A DNA stretch of 36,939 nucleotides from Anabaena lutea FACHB-196 (GCF_014698305.1 NZ_JACJST010000037.1:1-36939); one strand, 5' to 3'. Shown: positions 1-8,173, counted from the stretch's first letter. Made by a program: numbers and translations. Notes: generated from the letters alone by a model not told the origin.

Positions 1-147
<147 letters not shown>

Positions 148-197
148 TTGCATGATGAATTAACTAACCCTTTTAACATTCATCACTTTTAATTTAT

Positions 198-224
198 CCT
201 CCACCAATTGGTGGGGGTTTTTTT
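198..224 (+). terminator. Rho-independent terminator of psbD
   Basis: An 8-bp stem (CCTCCACC paired with GGTGGGGG, one T-G pair) closes an AATT loop and is followed directly by seven T. It lies 51 bases after the psbD stop and should end that transcript. Confidence 0.9.
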
Positions 225-355
225 ATCTTTATAATTTATATTTTCTATTGCCAAGCTAATTTAATGTGTTATAGTAATTCAAGGTTACAAACCCAGAGTT
301 TTTTGCTCTGCCTTTTTGAAATTAAGACCGATTAGGCAACAAGGAGGTGATGCCC

Positions 356-427
356 ATGATAGAAAGTAGTATAACCATGGGTCATCAGGTTGCAGTTAGC
401 CGGCTGTGCGCCGGGGCTGTTCTCTAG
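356..427 (+). CDS. Small leader-like ORF, 23 aa, unrecognised
   Basis: ATG at 356 opens a 23-codon frame beginning MIESSITMGHQ and ending CAGAVL before TAG at 425-427. The sequence AAGGAGGTGAT (341-351) is an almost full-length match to the anti-Shine-Dalgarno end of 16S rRNA, with 8 bases between GGAGG and this ATG. An in-frame ATG at 350 is too close to that site. Such a strong site in a genome where these are often weak suggests real translation. About 100 bases of potentially structured RNA and a strong terminator follow, so the unit is a short transcript, either a leader peptide or a dual-function small RNA. I do not recognise the peptide and propose no function. Confidence 0.45.
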   Translation: MIESSITMGHQVAVSRLCAGAVL

Positions 428-528
428 AAGTTAGTCTTAGTTATCCTGAGATACTAAGTTAGCTCAATTTACTAGGCAAGCTTGGAGTTCCTTCCGGCAG
501 TCTGGTTGCAACCTGAAGACCCGCTAGA

Positions 529-576
529 CCGCCCTATGTTAGATCTTCTGATTTAACTTAGGGCGGATAGTTTTTT
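529..576 (+). terminator. Rho-independent terminator after the 23-aa ORF
   Basis: CCGCCCTA (529-536) pairs with TAGGGCGG (559-566). The stem continues after one T-T mismatch through GTTA/TAAC, and six T follow at 571-576. It would end a transcript of roughly 250-300 bases carrying the small ORF at 356-427, separating it from the porin. Confidence 0.85.
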
Positions 577-779
577 ATGGGTAACTTTTGGTGTATTGAC
601 CAACTTAGAGATTTTAGATTTGTTTCACGTAGCGTGCTTCTCTCAAAGCAAGTATTAAATAAGTTTGGGTGATTTTAACCGTGTTTAAATTTTAGATTTT
701 GTATCTTCAATTCCATTATCCAAAATTTAAAATATAAAATTCGGTGATCAGAACTTATTTCCCAAGGCAGGTAGAAACC

Positions 780-796
780 CCGCCCCTTGTGGGCGG
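780..796. repeat. GC-rich perfect hairpin
   Basis: CCGCCC (780-785) and GGGCGG (791-796) flank a 5-base loop in AT-rich surroundings. TTAGTTTTCCC follows, so it could act as a weak terminator on the plus strand or be a dispersed repeat. Confidence 0.5.
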
Positions 797-1117
797 CTTA
801 GTTTTCCCTGTTGCCCGTTGCCTGTTCTCTATTCCCTTTCATCTGCAATTTGCTGTATTAAAGCAATGTTCTATAGCTATTTGTAGTTTGTTACGTATCG
901 TTTTAGGTTGATATGAGATAGGTTCGGGTAGCAAAGTGATTCAATCAACCAATTTAAGTTCGTCAAGTAAGTTTGGCGGAACCTTCTGAGTCAAGCAAAC
1001 ATCTTTTATATATAGAGGTCTCTGCCAGCAAAGTCATAACTACACATGATGTAGAAAGATTTGAAGCTAAAGGGAGTCATTTCCCATTTGACAGTTGTTT
1101 AATAGATTAAGCTTATC

Positions 1118-1146
1118 TTGCTCATCAGACTTAGATATACTATAAT
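1118..1146 (+). promoter_or_regulatory. Predicted sigma70-type promoter of the SLH porin
   Basis: TTGCTC (1118-1123), a 17-base spacer and a perfect TATAAT (1141-1146) lie about 200 bases before the porin start. A consensus TTGACA also occurs at 1088-1093 but has no good -10 at the right distance. The long 5' leader this implies may carry regulation. Confidence 0.55.
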
Positions 1147-1348
1147 AGAAACCTATGGCTAAATGTTTTTACATAAGTTAATTACATCAATATTTAACGA
1201 TTCGTTAATCAGTTATTAGCTTTGTAAAAACTAGAATTGTAGTAATGGCAGCTATGCCTTATCCACAGGTTTCAGCAAGATATCAAATTTCTGAGAAGTA
1301 GGTACACTACAACAGCTATCTATATAAGGTGTGAGGAGTAAAAGAAAG

Positions 1349-3079
1349 ATGTCTAATCTCTTGTGGAAGTCCCTGGTAGTAAGCCCAGCAGTGTTGGGTG
1401 CAACGTTGTTACTTTCAGGAACAGCGATGGCTACACCTGCCGCTGGCAACGCGGCTCCAAATGCTACCACTGAAGTATTAACACTAGAAACACAAGCAGC
1501 AACAGAAGTTGTTAAACAGCCTGAAATATTGGCTCAAGCAACCAAAGATGCTCAAGTTTTAGATCAAGTTAAACGCTACAGTAACGAAGGTCAAAATTTA
1601 CAGTCTCAAGTAACATCAGTTTCTCAGTTTTCCGATGTTCAACCCACTGACTGGGCATTCCAAGCCTTGCAGTCATTGGTTGAGCGCTATGGTTGTATAG
1701 CTGGTTATCCCAATGGTACATATCGGGGTAATCGTGCTTTAACCCGTTATGAATTCGCAGCTGGTTTAAATGCTTGTTTAGATCGGGTGAATGAATTGAT
1801 TGCCACAGCAACAGCTGACTTGGTGACAAAACAGGATCTAGCAACATTACAGCGGTTACAAGAAGAATTTTCCGCAGAATTGGCAACTCTACGCGGTCGT
1901 GTAGATGCTTTAGAAGCACGCACTGCTGAATTGGAAGCTAATCAGTTCTCTACTACCACCAAGTTGCAAGGTGAAGCTATTTTTGCTTACACTGACTCTT
2001 CCATAGCTAATGAAAATGGAGTTTTTCAAGATAGAGTACGTTTAAATCTGCAAAGCAGCTTTACAGGTAGAGATATGTTAACCACCCGTCTATCTGCGGG
2101 TAATTCAACAGGCTTGAGCTTAAACACTGGTGGCGGTGCAGAAGGTAAACAAACCTTTGAGGTTGGTAGCACTGGTAATAACAATGTCAGGCTAGACAAA
2201 TTGACCTATGAAGCTCCTATCGGGCCAGCACAGGTTTACATTGCAGCTAGTGGTGGACAACATAGCGATTATGCTGCTGTGAATAACCCCTACTTCTTCG
2301 ATAAAACTGATGGTGGTAACGGTGCTTTAAGCACTTTTGCTTCTGAAAACCCCATCTATCGGATTGGTGGTGGTTCAGGTATTGCACTTAATGTGCCTTT
2401 TGGTCAAGGTGGTGGTATCCTCAAACCAAGTTCACTAACTGTGGGTTACTTGGCTTCTGAAGCTAATAACCCTGCTGCTGGTTCTGGTTTGTTTGATGGT
2501 AATTATGCTGCTTTAGGTCAGTTGAACTTTAATGTTGGCAATCGCATTGCCTTAGCTGCAACCTATGTACATGGTTATAATGGTGCAGATAGTGCTTTAT
2601 TTGACTCTGGTTTAGGACTTACTCAACCTGGTACAACAAGAGGTCTTGGTATAGTAGGTACTAACCAAGCTAACAGTCTCAGTACAACCAACGCCTCTTC
2701 TAGCAACTCCTACGGGCTTTCAGCAGCTTTCAGACCTAGCGACAAGCTGTCGATTAGTGGTTTCGTTTCTTACCACGATGTCACAGGCTTCGGTGCTAAT
2801 GATGACTATGAAGCTTGGAGCTACGGAGTTGGCCTAGCATTACCTGACTTTGGTAAGAAGGGTAACGTATTGGGTATTTTCGGTGGCGCTCAACCTTATT
2901 CCTTCAACAATAATCGTGCTGGTGCTGATACTCCTTACCAAGTTGAAGGTTTCTACAAGTATCGCGTCTCCGATAACATTTCTGTCACTCCTGGCGTAAT
3001 TTGGGTAACATCTCCCGGACAGAGCAGCAACAACGATGATGCCTTTATTGGTACTCTGAGAACAACTTTCACCTTCTAG
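1349..3079 (+). CDS. SLH-domain OprB-family outer-membrane porin (iron-uptake porin type)
   Basis: A 576-aa outer-membrane channel of the cyanobacterial SLH plus OprB type, the major porin class of these organisms; members are linked to uptake of inorganic ions including iron. ATG 1349 is preferred over the upstream GTG at 1331 because GAGGAG sits 10 bases before it. Residues 1-28 form a signal peptide ending SGTAMA. An SLH domain follows (FSDVQPTDWAFQALQSLVER, then GYPNGTYRGNRALTRYEFA), which anchors the protein to the cell-wall polymer. A coiled coil comes next (about residues 145-200), then a glycine-rich beta-barrel ending in the aromatic TFTF typical of outer-membrane insertion. It is transcribed alone, with its own promoter and terminator. 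Confidence 0.9.
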   Translation: MSNLLWKSLVVSPAVLGATLLLSGTAMATPAAGNAAPNATTEVLTLETQAATEVVKQPEILAQATKDAQVLDQVKRYSNEGQNLQSQVTSVSQFSDVQPTDWAFQALQSLVERYGCIAGYPNGTYRGNRALTRYEFAAGLNACLDRVNELIATATADLVTKQDLATLQRLQEEFSAELATLRGRVDALEARTAELEANQFSTTTKLQGEAIFAYTDSSIANENGVFQDRVRLNLQSSFTGRDMLTTRLSAGNSTGLSLNTGGGAEGKQTFEVGSTGNNNVRLDKLTYEAPIGPAQVYIAASGGQHSDYAAVNNPYFFDKTDGGNGALSTFASENPIYRIGGGSGIALNVPFGQGGGILKPSSLTVGYLASEANNPAAGSGLFDGNYAALGQLNFNVGNRIALAATYVHGYNGADSALFDSGLGLTQPGTTRGLGIVGTNQANSLSTTNASSSNSYGLSAAFRPSDKLSISGFVSYHDVTGFGANDDYEAWSYGVGLALPDFGKKGNVLGIFGGAQPYSFNNNRAGADTPYQVEGFYKYRVSDNISVTPGVIWVTSPGQSSNNDDAFIGTLRTTFTF

Positions 3080-3118
3080 AAGATTGATATTTGTTGACAA
3101 TCTTGAAACTTATTTTTT

Positions 3119-3141
3119 CCCGCCATATGGCGGGTTTTTTA
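3119..3141 (+). terminator. Rho-independent terminator of the porin gene
   Basis: The perfect palindrome CCCGCCATATGGCGGG (3119-3134) is followed by six T. It lies 40 bases after the porin stop. Confidence 0.9.
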
Positions 3142-3238
3142 TTTTGGGGAGGAAAAAATAACAAACCCCAGTGGTGAACCGGAGTATACTAGGAGAAGGG
3201 TGAAGCGTGTTTGTGTAGGGTTTCTCAGAAAAGTCTAC

Positions 3239-3263
3239 AATTTTGAATTTGAAATTTTGAATT
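3239..3263. promoter_or_regulatory. Paired 11-mers before the Rrf2 gene, possible operator
   Basis: AATTTTGAATT occurs at 3239-3249 and again at 3253-3263, 14 bases apart, about 60 bases before the Rrf2-type regulator. It could be an autoregulatory site. Similar AT-rich words are common dispersed repeats in these genomes, so the evidence is position only. Confidence 0.25.
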
Positions 3264-3320
3264 GTTTACCCTTCATCCTTCAGCTTTCATCATTTATCCT
3301 TTATTCTTAAATTGCTGCTT

Positions 3321-3761
3321 GTGGAACTATCTTGTAAATCAGAATACGCAATTCTTGCCTTATTAGAAATGGCAATTCATTACGAAAGCGGCGAACCAAT
3401 GCAAATTCGACAAATTGCCGCGCAACAAAATATACCAGATCGATATTTAGAACAGCTGTTAGCTACCTTACGGCGTGGAGGGATAGTAAAAAGTCTACGG
3501 GGTTCAAAAGGCGGCTATTTTTTGGCGCGAGAACCTTGGAAAATTAGCGTTTTAGATATATTGGAATGTTTAGAAGGATTAGATGTGCGTCCTGGGGAGG
3601 AAGATACTAATAACCCTAAAAGTACAGATAGTGCGATTGTGGACGAAATTTGGCTAGAAGCTCGTCAGGCAGCAAATTCAGTCCTGCAAAAACATTCACT
3701 TCAGGATCTTTGTGAAAAGCGAAATGCAAGGCGGCAATTAGATATCATGTACTACATTTAA
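3321..3761 (+). CDS. Rrf2-family transcriptional regulator, CymR-like
   Basis: A 146-aa winged-helix DNA-binding protein of the Rrf2 family. GTG 3321 gives the usual family N-terminus [18 protein letters not shown]; the frame also opens at a TTG three codons upstream. The recognition region reads [20 protein letters not shown] and is followed by the wing [11 protein letters not shown]. The three-Cys Fe-S cluster loop of IscR is missing (only the Cys in LECLEGLD lies in this region), which argues against IscR or NsrR. The cysK start codon lies only 17 bases after its stop, so the two are probably co-transcribed. In Bacillus the Rrf2 protein CymR represses sulfur genes in complex with CysK; the gene pairing here suggests the same kind of control, which is inference. 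Confidence 0.85.
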   Translation: MELSCKSEYAILALLEMAIHYESGEPMQIRQIAAQQNIPDRYLEQLLATLRRGGIVKSLRGSKGGYFLAREPWKISVLDILECLEGLDVRPGEEDTNNPKSTDSAIVDEIWLEARQAANSVLQKHSLQDLCEKRNARRQLDIMYYI

Positions 3762-3778
3762 AGAAAGAAAAATTGATT

Positions 3779-4741
3779 ATGCGGATTGCTCAGAATATTA
3801 CAGAACTAATTGGACGAACACCTTTAGTACAGTTAAACCGCATTCCCCAAGCAGAAGGATGTGTGGCGCAAATTGTGCTGAAACTAGAAAGTATGAATCC
3901 CTCTTCTTCAGTCAAAGACAGAATTGGGTTGAGTATGATTAGTGCTGCTGAGGAGGAAGAACTGATTACTCCTGGGAAAACTATATTGGTGGAGCCGACA
4001 TCTGGAAATACAGGAATTGCTTTGGCAATGACAGCGGCTGCTAAAGGGTATAGATTAATTTTGACTATGCCGGAGACTATGAGTGCCGAGCGACGGGCAA
4101 TGTTGCGGGCTTATGGTGCTGAATTGGAACTCACACCAGGGATTGAGGGGATGAGTGGGGCAATTCGCAGAGCGCAGGAAATTGTGGATAGAACCCCTTA
4201 TGCTTATATGTTGCAACAGTTCCGCAATCCGGCCAATGCCAAAATCCATCGGCAAACGACAGCAGAAGAAATCTGGGAAGATACCGACGGCAAGGTAGAT
4301 ATGATTGTGGCTGGGGTGGGTACAGGTGGTACGATTACTGGTGTGGCTGAGGTGATGAAGGCACGCAAACCAAGTTTTCAAGCGATCGCAGTTGAACCAG
4401 CTAATAGCCCAGTGTTATCGGGCGGTAAACCTGGCCCTCACAAGGTTCAGGGCATTGGGGCTGGCTTTATTCCCCAAGTGTTAAAAGTAGAATTGATTGA
4501 TGAAGTAATTACAGTTACGGATGAAGAAGCGATCGCTTATAGTCGGCGTTTAGCCAGAGAAGAAGGGCTATTATCTGGGATTTCCAGCGGTGCTGCTTTG
4601 TGTGCGGCTATTCGTGTCGCTCAACGTCCTCAAAATCAGGGACGCTTAATAGTCATGATTCAACCGAGTTTTGGTGAGAGATATTTGAGTACACCATTGT
4701 TCCAAGATTTAGAAGCAAAGGTTGCAACAAGTATCAGCTAA
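3779..4741 (+). CDS. cysK: Cysteine synthase A (O-acetylserine sulfhydrylase)
   Basis: A 320-aa PLP enzyme that makes cysteine from O-acetylserine and sulfide. ATG 3779 gives [20 protein letters not shown], the standard family start; the TTG two codons upstream is less likely. Visible motifs are the PLP lysine in SSSVKDRIG, the substrate loop [11 protein letters not shown], the phosphate-binding [19 protein letters not shown], and the C-terminal [12 protein letters not shown]. Length is normal for CysK. It follows the Rrf2 regulator in the same direction, and no terminator is visible between them. No obvious CysM-specific features were seen. Confidence 0.93.
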   Translation: MRIAQNITELIGRTPLVQLNRIPQAEGCVAQIVLKLESMNPSSSVKDRIGLSMISAAEEEELITPGKTILVEPTSGNTGIALAMTAAAKGYRLILTMPETMSAERRAMLRAYGAELELTPGIEGMSGAIRRAQEIVDRTPYAYMLQQFRNPANAKIHRQTTAEEIWEDTDGKVDMIVAGVGTGGTITGVAEVMKARKPSFQAIAVEPANSPVLSGGKPGPHKVQGIGAGFIPQVLKVELIDEVITVTDEEAIAYSRRLAREEGLLSGISSGAALCAAIRVAQRPQNQGRLIVMIQPSFGERYLSTPLFQDLEAKVATSIS

Positions 4742-4800
4742 CGATACGTTAGATTAAATCAGTTAACTAATAACTGATGATTGATAACTGTTAGCTGATC

Positions 4801-5487
4801 ATGGTCGATTCTAACCACTACGAAACCCTGAAAGTTAATTCCAAAGCCAGCCAAGCGGAAATTAAACAAGCTTATCGCCGCTTGGTTAAGCTTTTTCATC
4901 CTGATACTCATCAGAAGACAGCAAATAATGAGCAAATTATTCTCATTAATGCGGCTTATGAGGTTTTAGGCGACACTCAAAATCGCCAGCACTATGACCA
5001 AAAGCTGCGACATAATTCTCAAAAATCAAGTATTCCCAAGCCAAAGCGTAATTCTGAGCAAAAACCTTACCAAACAACCAGGCCAACGGGAAGAGATGCT
5101 GATGAACAAGTCGAAGAATGGTTGCGTAGAGTTTATAAACCAGTAAATCGCATACTTTGTACCATTCTCAGTTCTCTAGATGAACAACTGGAGGAATTAG
5201 CCGCAGATCCTTTTGATGATGAATTGCTAGACGAATTTCAGGATTATTTAGAATCTTGTCGAGAAGACCTGAAGGAAGCTCAAATTAGATTTCGTTCTTT
5301 ACCTAATCCTGCAACTTTCGCAGCAGCAGCAGCCCATCTCTATTATTGTTTGAGTCAAGTTGCAGATGGAATAGAAGAGTTGGCTTATTTTCCGTTAAGC
5401 TACGATGATCGCTATTTGCACACAGGTCAAGAATTATTCCGTATAGCTAAAAGATTGCAGCGTGAAGCGCAAGAATCGGTAGGTTGA
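4801..5487 (+). CDS. J-domain (DnaJ-like) protein
   Basis: A 228-aa protein with an N-terminal J domain (residues 5-68): YETLKVNSKASQAEIKQAYR, then the HPD triad at 33-35, then AYEVLGDTQNRQHYD. J domains stimulate the ATPase of a DnaK partner. A charged linker (about 70-100) follows, then a helical acidic region of no known family (100-228) with EEWLRRVYKPVNRILCTIL. The Gly/Phe and zinc-finger regions of true DnaJ are missing, so this is a co-chaperone of type C with an unknown client. The 59 bases before the start contain overlapping short repeats of the AACTGAT type. It converges with the PIN gene 21 bases downstream. Confidence 0.85.
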   Translation: MVDSNHYETLKVNSKASQAEIKQAYRRLVKLFHPDTHQKTANNEQIILINAAYEVLGDTQNRQHYDQKLRHNSQKSSIPKPKRNSEQKPYQTTRPTGRDADEQVEEWLRRVYKPVNRILCTILSSLDEQLEELAADPFDDELLDEFQDYLESCREDLKEAQIRFRSLPNPATFAAAAAHLYYCLSQVADGIEELAYFPLSYDDRYLHTGQELFRIAKRLQREAQESVG

Positions 5488-5507
5488 AAAATGTAGCAAT
5501 ATCAATT

Positions 5508-5910
5508 TTATAATTTATGTAAAAGTTCTTGATAAGTAACAATTTCAGTATTTTCAAATTTTGTCATCACTAATAAATCTTGATCACCAGTGACTAAAAA
5601 ATTTGCGTCACTATCTTTTGCTAGTGCTAAAAGATAATTATCTTTTGCATCCCGACAAATAAAAACTTCTGAGGTTATATTTATAAATACACAAATAGTT
5701 CGTAAAAGTTGAATTAATTCATCGACTTTGTTAGACGGAAAATATTTTTGTAATTTAGAACGTTGAGTTACTAAAGTAATTTCTTCTAATATTTGTTCAG
5801 AAATTACTACTAGAATTTTTTCTGCAACTAAAAGGTTTTTTAAATCTTTCAGTTCTTTACTAATCAAAAAACTAATCCAAAGATTGGTATCAATAATTAT
5901 CTTATATCAT
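5508..5910 (-). pseudogene. PIN-domain toxin with disrupted 5' end
   Basis: This is the toxin ribonuclease of a type II toxin-antitoxin pair (PIN family, COG1569-like). The frame reads YKIIIDTNLWISFLISKEL at its N-terminus and later CRDAKDNYLLALA and FLVTGDQDLL, so the acidic PIN residues are present. However, no normal start exists in this frame. The only ATG (5910-5908) is one base out of frame and overlaps an in-frame TGA (5909-5907). The first standard-type start in frame, TTG at 5867, would drop the IIDTN strand with the first catalytic Asp. Either a one-base insertion followed the start codon, inactivating the gene, or translation begins at a rare ATA/ATT codon (5900-5895). Its likely antitoxin lies about 100 bases upstream, rather than overlapping as is usual. 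Confidence 0.6.
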
Positions 5911-6008
5911 TTTACTTTGAAGCTGCACATAATTAAGACAACTCCAAACTATTGCTATATCTAAATTTTAAGATTTTCAATTCTGTGCAAGCTCAATGAA
6001 AATTGATA

Positions 6009-6245
6009 TTAACTGCTTTGTTTTCTGTCATAAATTTGAGAGCGGACAATTTCAACCTCTTCAGTAATTTCTGCTAATGATAATTCATCAGTTTGAAATA
6101 CTTCCAATAACTCTGTTAATTTATGATTCAAGGTTTCTTTTTCTAGTTCTTTGCTAAGTAACAATTTTTCTGAATCAGAAAGTTGTTTAACTAGAGTCAG
6201 AATTTGCTCAAATGTCAATGGCAATTGATAGGTATTTTGTAGCAT
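6009..6245 (-). CDS. Antitoxin-like partner of the PIN toxin (VapB15-type)
   Basis: A 78-aa protein, MLQNTYQLPLTFEQILTLVK at its start, of the small helical family that precedes PIN toxins in many cyanobacterial genomes. ATG 6245 is chosen because AGGAG lies 10 bases before it; the longer frame start at 6272 has no such site. The middle LSDSEKLLLSKELEKE and the tail ITEEVEIVRSQIYDRKQ are typical of the family. The C-terminus would bind and neutralise the toxin. With the toxin gene apparently broken, this may be an orphan antitoxin. Confidence 0.65.
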   Translation of the reverse strand: MLQNTYQLPLTFEQILTLVKQLSDSEKLLLSKELEKETLNHKLTELLEVFQTDELSLAEITEEVEIVRSQIYDRKQSS

Positions 6246-6280
6246 AGTGTTAATTCTCCTACTTTTGATCAATCCTTATA

Positions 6281-6526
6281 TTATACATTGTCTTTATATT
6301 CATACAAAATTGTTTCAATGACTGGAACATTAGAATTATCAGCTAGATTTGCGTCGATGCGAGCAAGATAGGGCAGTCCAAGTTTACTAATTGCATCTGC
6401 TGCTAAAGTTAAGAAATCTTCAAATTCTGTATCAACAACACATCCAATTTCTATATTTAATCCTTCTGGTAAATGAAAAATTACATTAATTCGAGCTTGC
6501 AGCCCAACTACAGTTCCATGTATCAC
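6281..6526 (-). CDS. Shortened clan-AA aspartic protease-like protein
   Basis: An 81-aa protein beginning at GTG 6526. It overlaps the stop of the upstream gene by four bases (GTGA), so the pair is translationally coupled. It resembles the small retropepsin-like (clan AA) proteins of cyanobacteria: a beta hairpin, then VVDTEFEDFLTLAADAISKL and a second strand pair. Family members normally read D-T-G-F; here the triad is D-T-E. The protein also ends about 35-40 residues earlier than usual, lacking the last strands. It could be inactive as a protease or act only as a binding partner. The family assignment comes from recognising the motif and the gene pairing. Confidence 0.5.
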   Translation of the reverse strand: MIHGTVVGLQARINVIFHLPEGLNIEIGCVVDTEFEDFLTLAADAISKLGLPYLARIDANLADNSNVPVIETILYEYKDNV

Positions 6527-6795
6527 TGTGCTGTCCTGATCAATGTACCACCAACAGCATAAACTGCGTTAAAGCCAATTCGTCCTGCCCAAATTGGTGC
6601 ATCAACTTGTTTAGTTTGTATTTTGCGACTTGTGATTATTAAATCATCACCAATTTTATATTCACCTGTTTCTACATTAATTGAAATAATTTTACCAATG
6701 TTTTCTGCCGTCTCTACTAGAGGGAGAATTTTATTTTCATAAAGTTCTTTGCCACGTTTGGTAATTTCTTCACCACTGAGTTTAGGGTAAGACAT
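6523..6795 (-). CDS. Conserved cyanobacterial small protein, partner of a clan-AA protease
   Basis: A 90-aa protein starting MSYPKLSGEEITKRGKELYE. ATG 6795 is preferred over the TTG at 6816 because it gives the family's usual N-terminus. The middle carries GKIISINVETGEYKIGDDL and the end AGRIGFNAVYAVGGTLIRTA. It occurs in cyanobacteria as the first gene of a pair with clan-AA aspartic protease-like proteins, an arrangement like that of toxin-antitoxin modules. It has no known activity. It overlaps the next gene by four bases, and its promoter should lie in 6800-6896. Confidence 0.6.
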   Translation of the reverse strand: MSYPKLSGEEITKRGKELYENKILPLVETAENIGKIISINVETGEYKIGDDLIITSRKIQTKQVDAPIWAGRIGFNAVYAVGGTLIRTAQ

Positions 6796-6896
6796 AGGGA
6801 CAATTTTTAACTCCAAGTTAATAGACTTATGGTGCTATTCTAAGACAGAAGCTACAGCTAATTATTAGTTCACGAGGCTGTCTTCTTTCTTGGTTA

Positions 6897-7973
6897 CTAA
6901 CTTACAATTCCTTTCAGTTTCTCTCCTGGAAGTACTTTAGGTTGATTTATTACTTCGGCTGAAGGAGAAATGTATTTAATAGCAAGTATACGTACCTCTA
7001 TCACTTCTAGAAAATAGGGCTTTAGGAATTTAATTGTATACACTCTCCGCCTCACATCTTCAGATGATGAGTAATTACTATTAGTAAAGCCTATCATACT
7101 CCAAGAAACATCTTTTATTCTTTCCAATTTTATAGTTAATTCTGGGTTGATAGAGCCACCATATTTTAGAAGTAAGTTTTCGCAGTCTGTATATATTCGT
7201 TCAAAAACTGTAACAAGAAATTCTTGCCATGATAGTTGACCTTTATTAGACAGATTCTTTAAATCCTTTTTTTCAAAAACATTAGTAATGGCTTCTATTG
7301 CAGATACATCATAACTCTGCAAATTGGTACAAATAGTTTTATTAACTGCTTCTTCTGCTTTTTGATGTCCTAAATCATCTGCCAGAAAGTAATTCAGGAA
7401 AACACCAAAATAGTTAACAGATTCACAAAACTTTGTAGCTACTAAAATAGTTAATGGGTAGACTACAATTTTTACTTCTTCTATTTGTTGCTGATTTGTA
7501 AATATTCTTTCCCACTCTGAATAGTATTTTTTGAGCAGGTCATGATTATTTTCATTTGCTAAATAGCTGCATATATCTTCCCAGAAAACTATATTTACAG
7601 GAAATTTTGCTTCTAATTTGCGTTTTTCGTTCAAGTCCCTAATAAAGTCCTGGATTTTGGTATCTCTTGATTCTGTGCTTGCGATAATATACTCGCTAAT
7701 TGGTGAGGAAAAATTCTCTGCTTTTGCAATTTCTATCTCAATTTTATGCTGAGTTAGAGTATTGTCTTGATAGCGTTTACACTGAACAGCTAAGTAGTTA
7801 CCAGAGCCATTTTGCTGACCATAGATATCAATACCATTTTGAGCTTGTCCACTTCTTCCATATCTCTGTGCATGGGGATCTTGCCACCGACGGGTGTAAA
7901 TTTCCCACATAATATCCTCGAATTCATCCCAGGACTTAGGTTTAGGCAAATCACTTGTAGAAGGTGTAGGCAT
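6897..7973 (-). CDS. Unrecognised protein with N-terminal Mrr-like PD-(D/E)XK nuclease domain
   Basis: A 358-aa protein on its own on the minus strand. Residues 14-140 look like a restriction-endonuclease fold: a helix with WDEFEDIMWEIYTRRW (E19), then GRSGQAQNGIDIYGQ (D49), then YLAVQCKRYQ (Q64-x-K66). This is the D...QxK form of the PD-(D/E)XK site seen in Mrr-type enzymes and in nuclease effectors of defence proteins. Residues 140-358 are mixed alpha/beta with no motif I recognise; there is no P-loop, HTH or membrane helix. The predicted role is DNA cleavage, possibly in defence, with the C-terminal half as sensor or target-binding part; that role is inference. It sits among toxin-antitoxin-like genes in AT-rich sequence. 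No clear ribosome binding site precedes ATG 7973. Confidence 0.65.
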   Translation of the reverse strand: MPTPSTSDLPKPKSWDEFEDIMWEIYTRRWQDPHAQRYGRSGQAQNGIDIYGQQNGSGNYLAVQCKRYQDNTLTQHKIEIEIAKAENFSSPISEYIIASTESRDTKIQDFIRDLNEKRKLEAKFPVNIVFWEDICSYLANENNHDLLKKYYSEWERIFTNQQQIEEVKIVVYPLTILVATKFCESVNYFGVFLNYFLADDLGHQKAEEAVNKTICTNLQSYDVSAIEAITNVFEKKDLKNLSNKGQLSWQEFLVTVFERIYTDCENLLLKYGGSINPELTIKLERIKDVSWSMIGFTNSNYSSSEDVRRRVYTIKFLKPYFLEVIEVRILAIKYISPSAEVINQPKVLPGEKLKGIVS

Positions 7974-8072
7974 GGTTAATTGAAACTTTGGAAGTTAAAC
8001 GTATTACAATATAGTACTTAAAATTAACACTTCTGGCCTTAGCCCTACCAATTGTTACCAGTTAAAAAACAA

Positions 8073-8100
8073 CTGACCACTGACCACTGACCACTGACCA
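8073..8100. repeat. Heptamer tandem repeat (4 x CTGACCA)
   Basis: Four perfect copies of CTGACCA run in tandem, followed by the partial copy CTAAGCA. Short tandemly repeated heptamers of this kind are a hallmark of heterocystous cyanobacteria. Confidence 0.9.
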
Positions 8101-8173
8101 CTAAGCAACAAATTAGTTTACACTGGTAATAGTGAAAGATTAAGAAATTTTAAGCTCTGCTCCCAGTGTACTC

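Larger units (their letters stand above)
225..1348. other. 1.1 kb psbD-porin intergenic region
   Basis: No long gene is present. It holds a 23-codon ORF with an excellent ribosome binding site (350-427), a strong terminator (529-576), a GC-rich perfect hairpin at 780-796 (CCGCCC, 5-base loop, GGGCGG) and a sigma70-type promoter before the porin. The stretch 580-1080 is AT-rich and otherwise shows nothing I recognise. I saw no tRNA or known riboswitch. Confidence 0.6.

Noticed and set aside
300-580. 6S RNA, SRP RNA, tmRNA, cobalamin or glutamine riboswitch in the psbD-porin gap
   Set aside because: None of the conserved cores of these RNAs could be found; no gene fitting a riboswitch follows the terminator.
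3321-3761. IscR or NsrR identity for the Rrf2 protein
   Set aside because: The three-Cys cluster loop is missing and the neighbour is cysK, not isc, suf or NO-detoxification genes.
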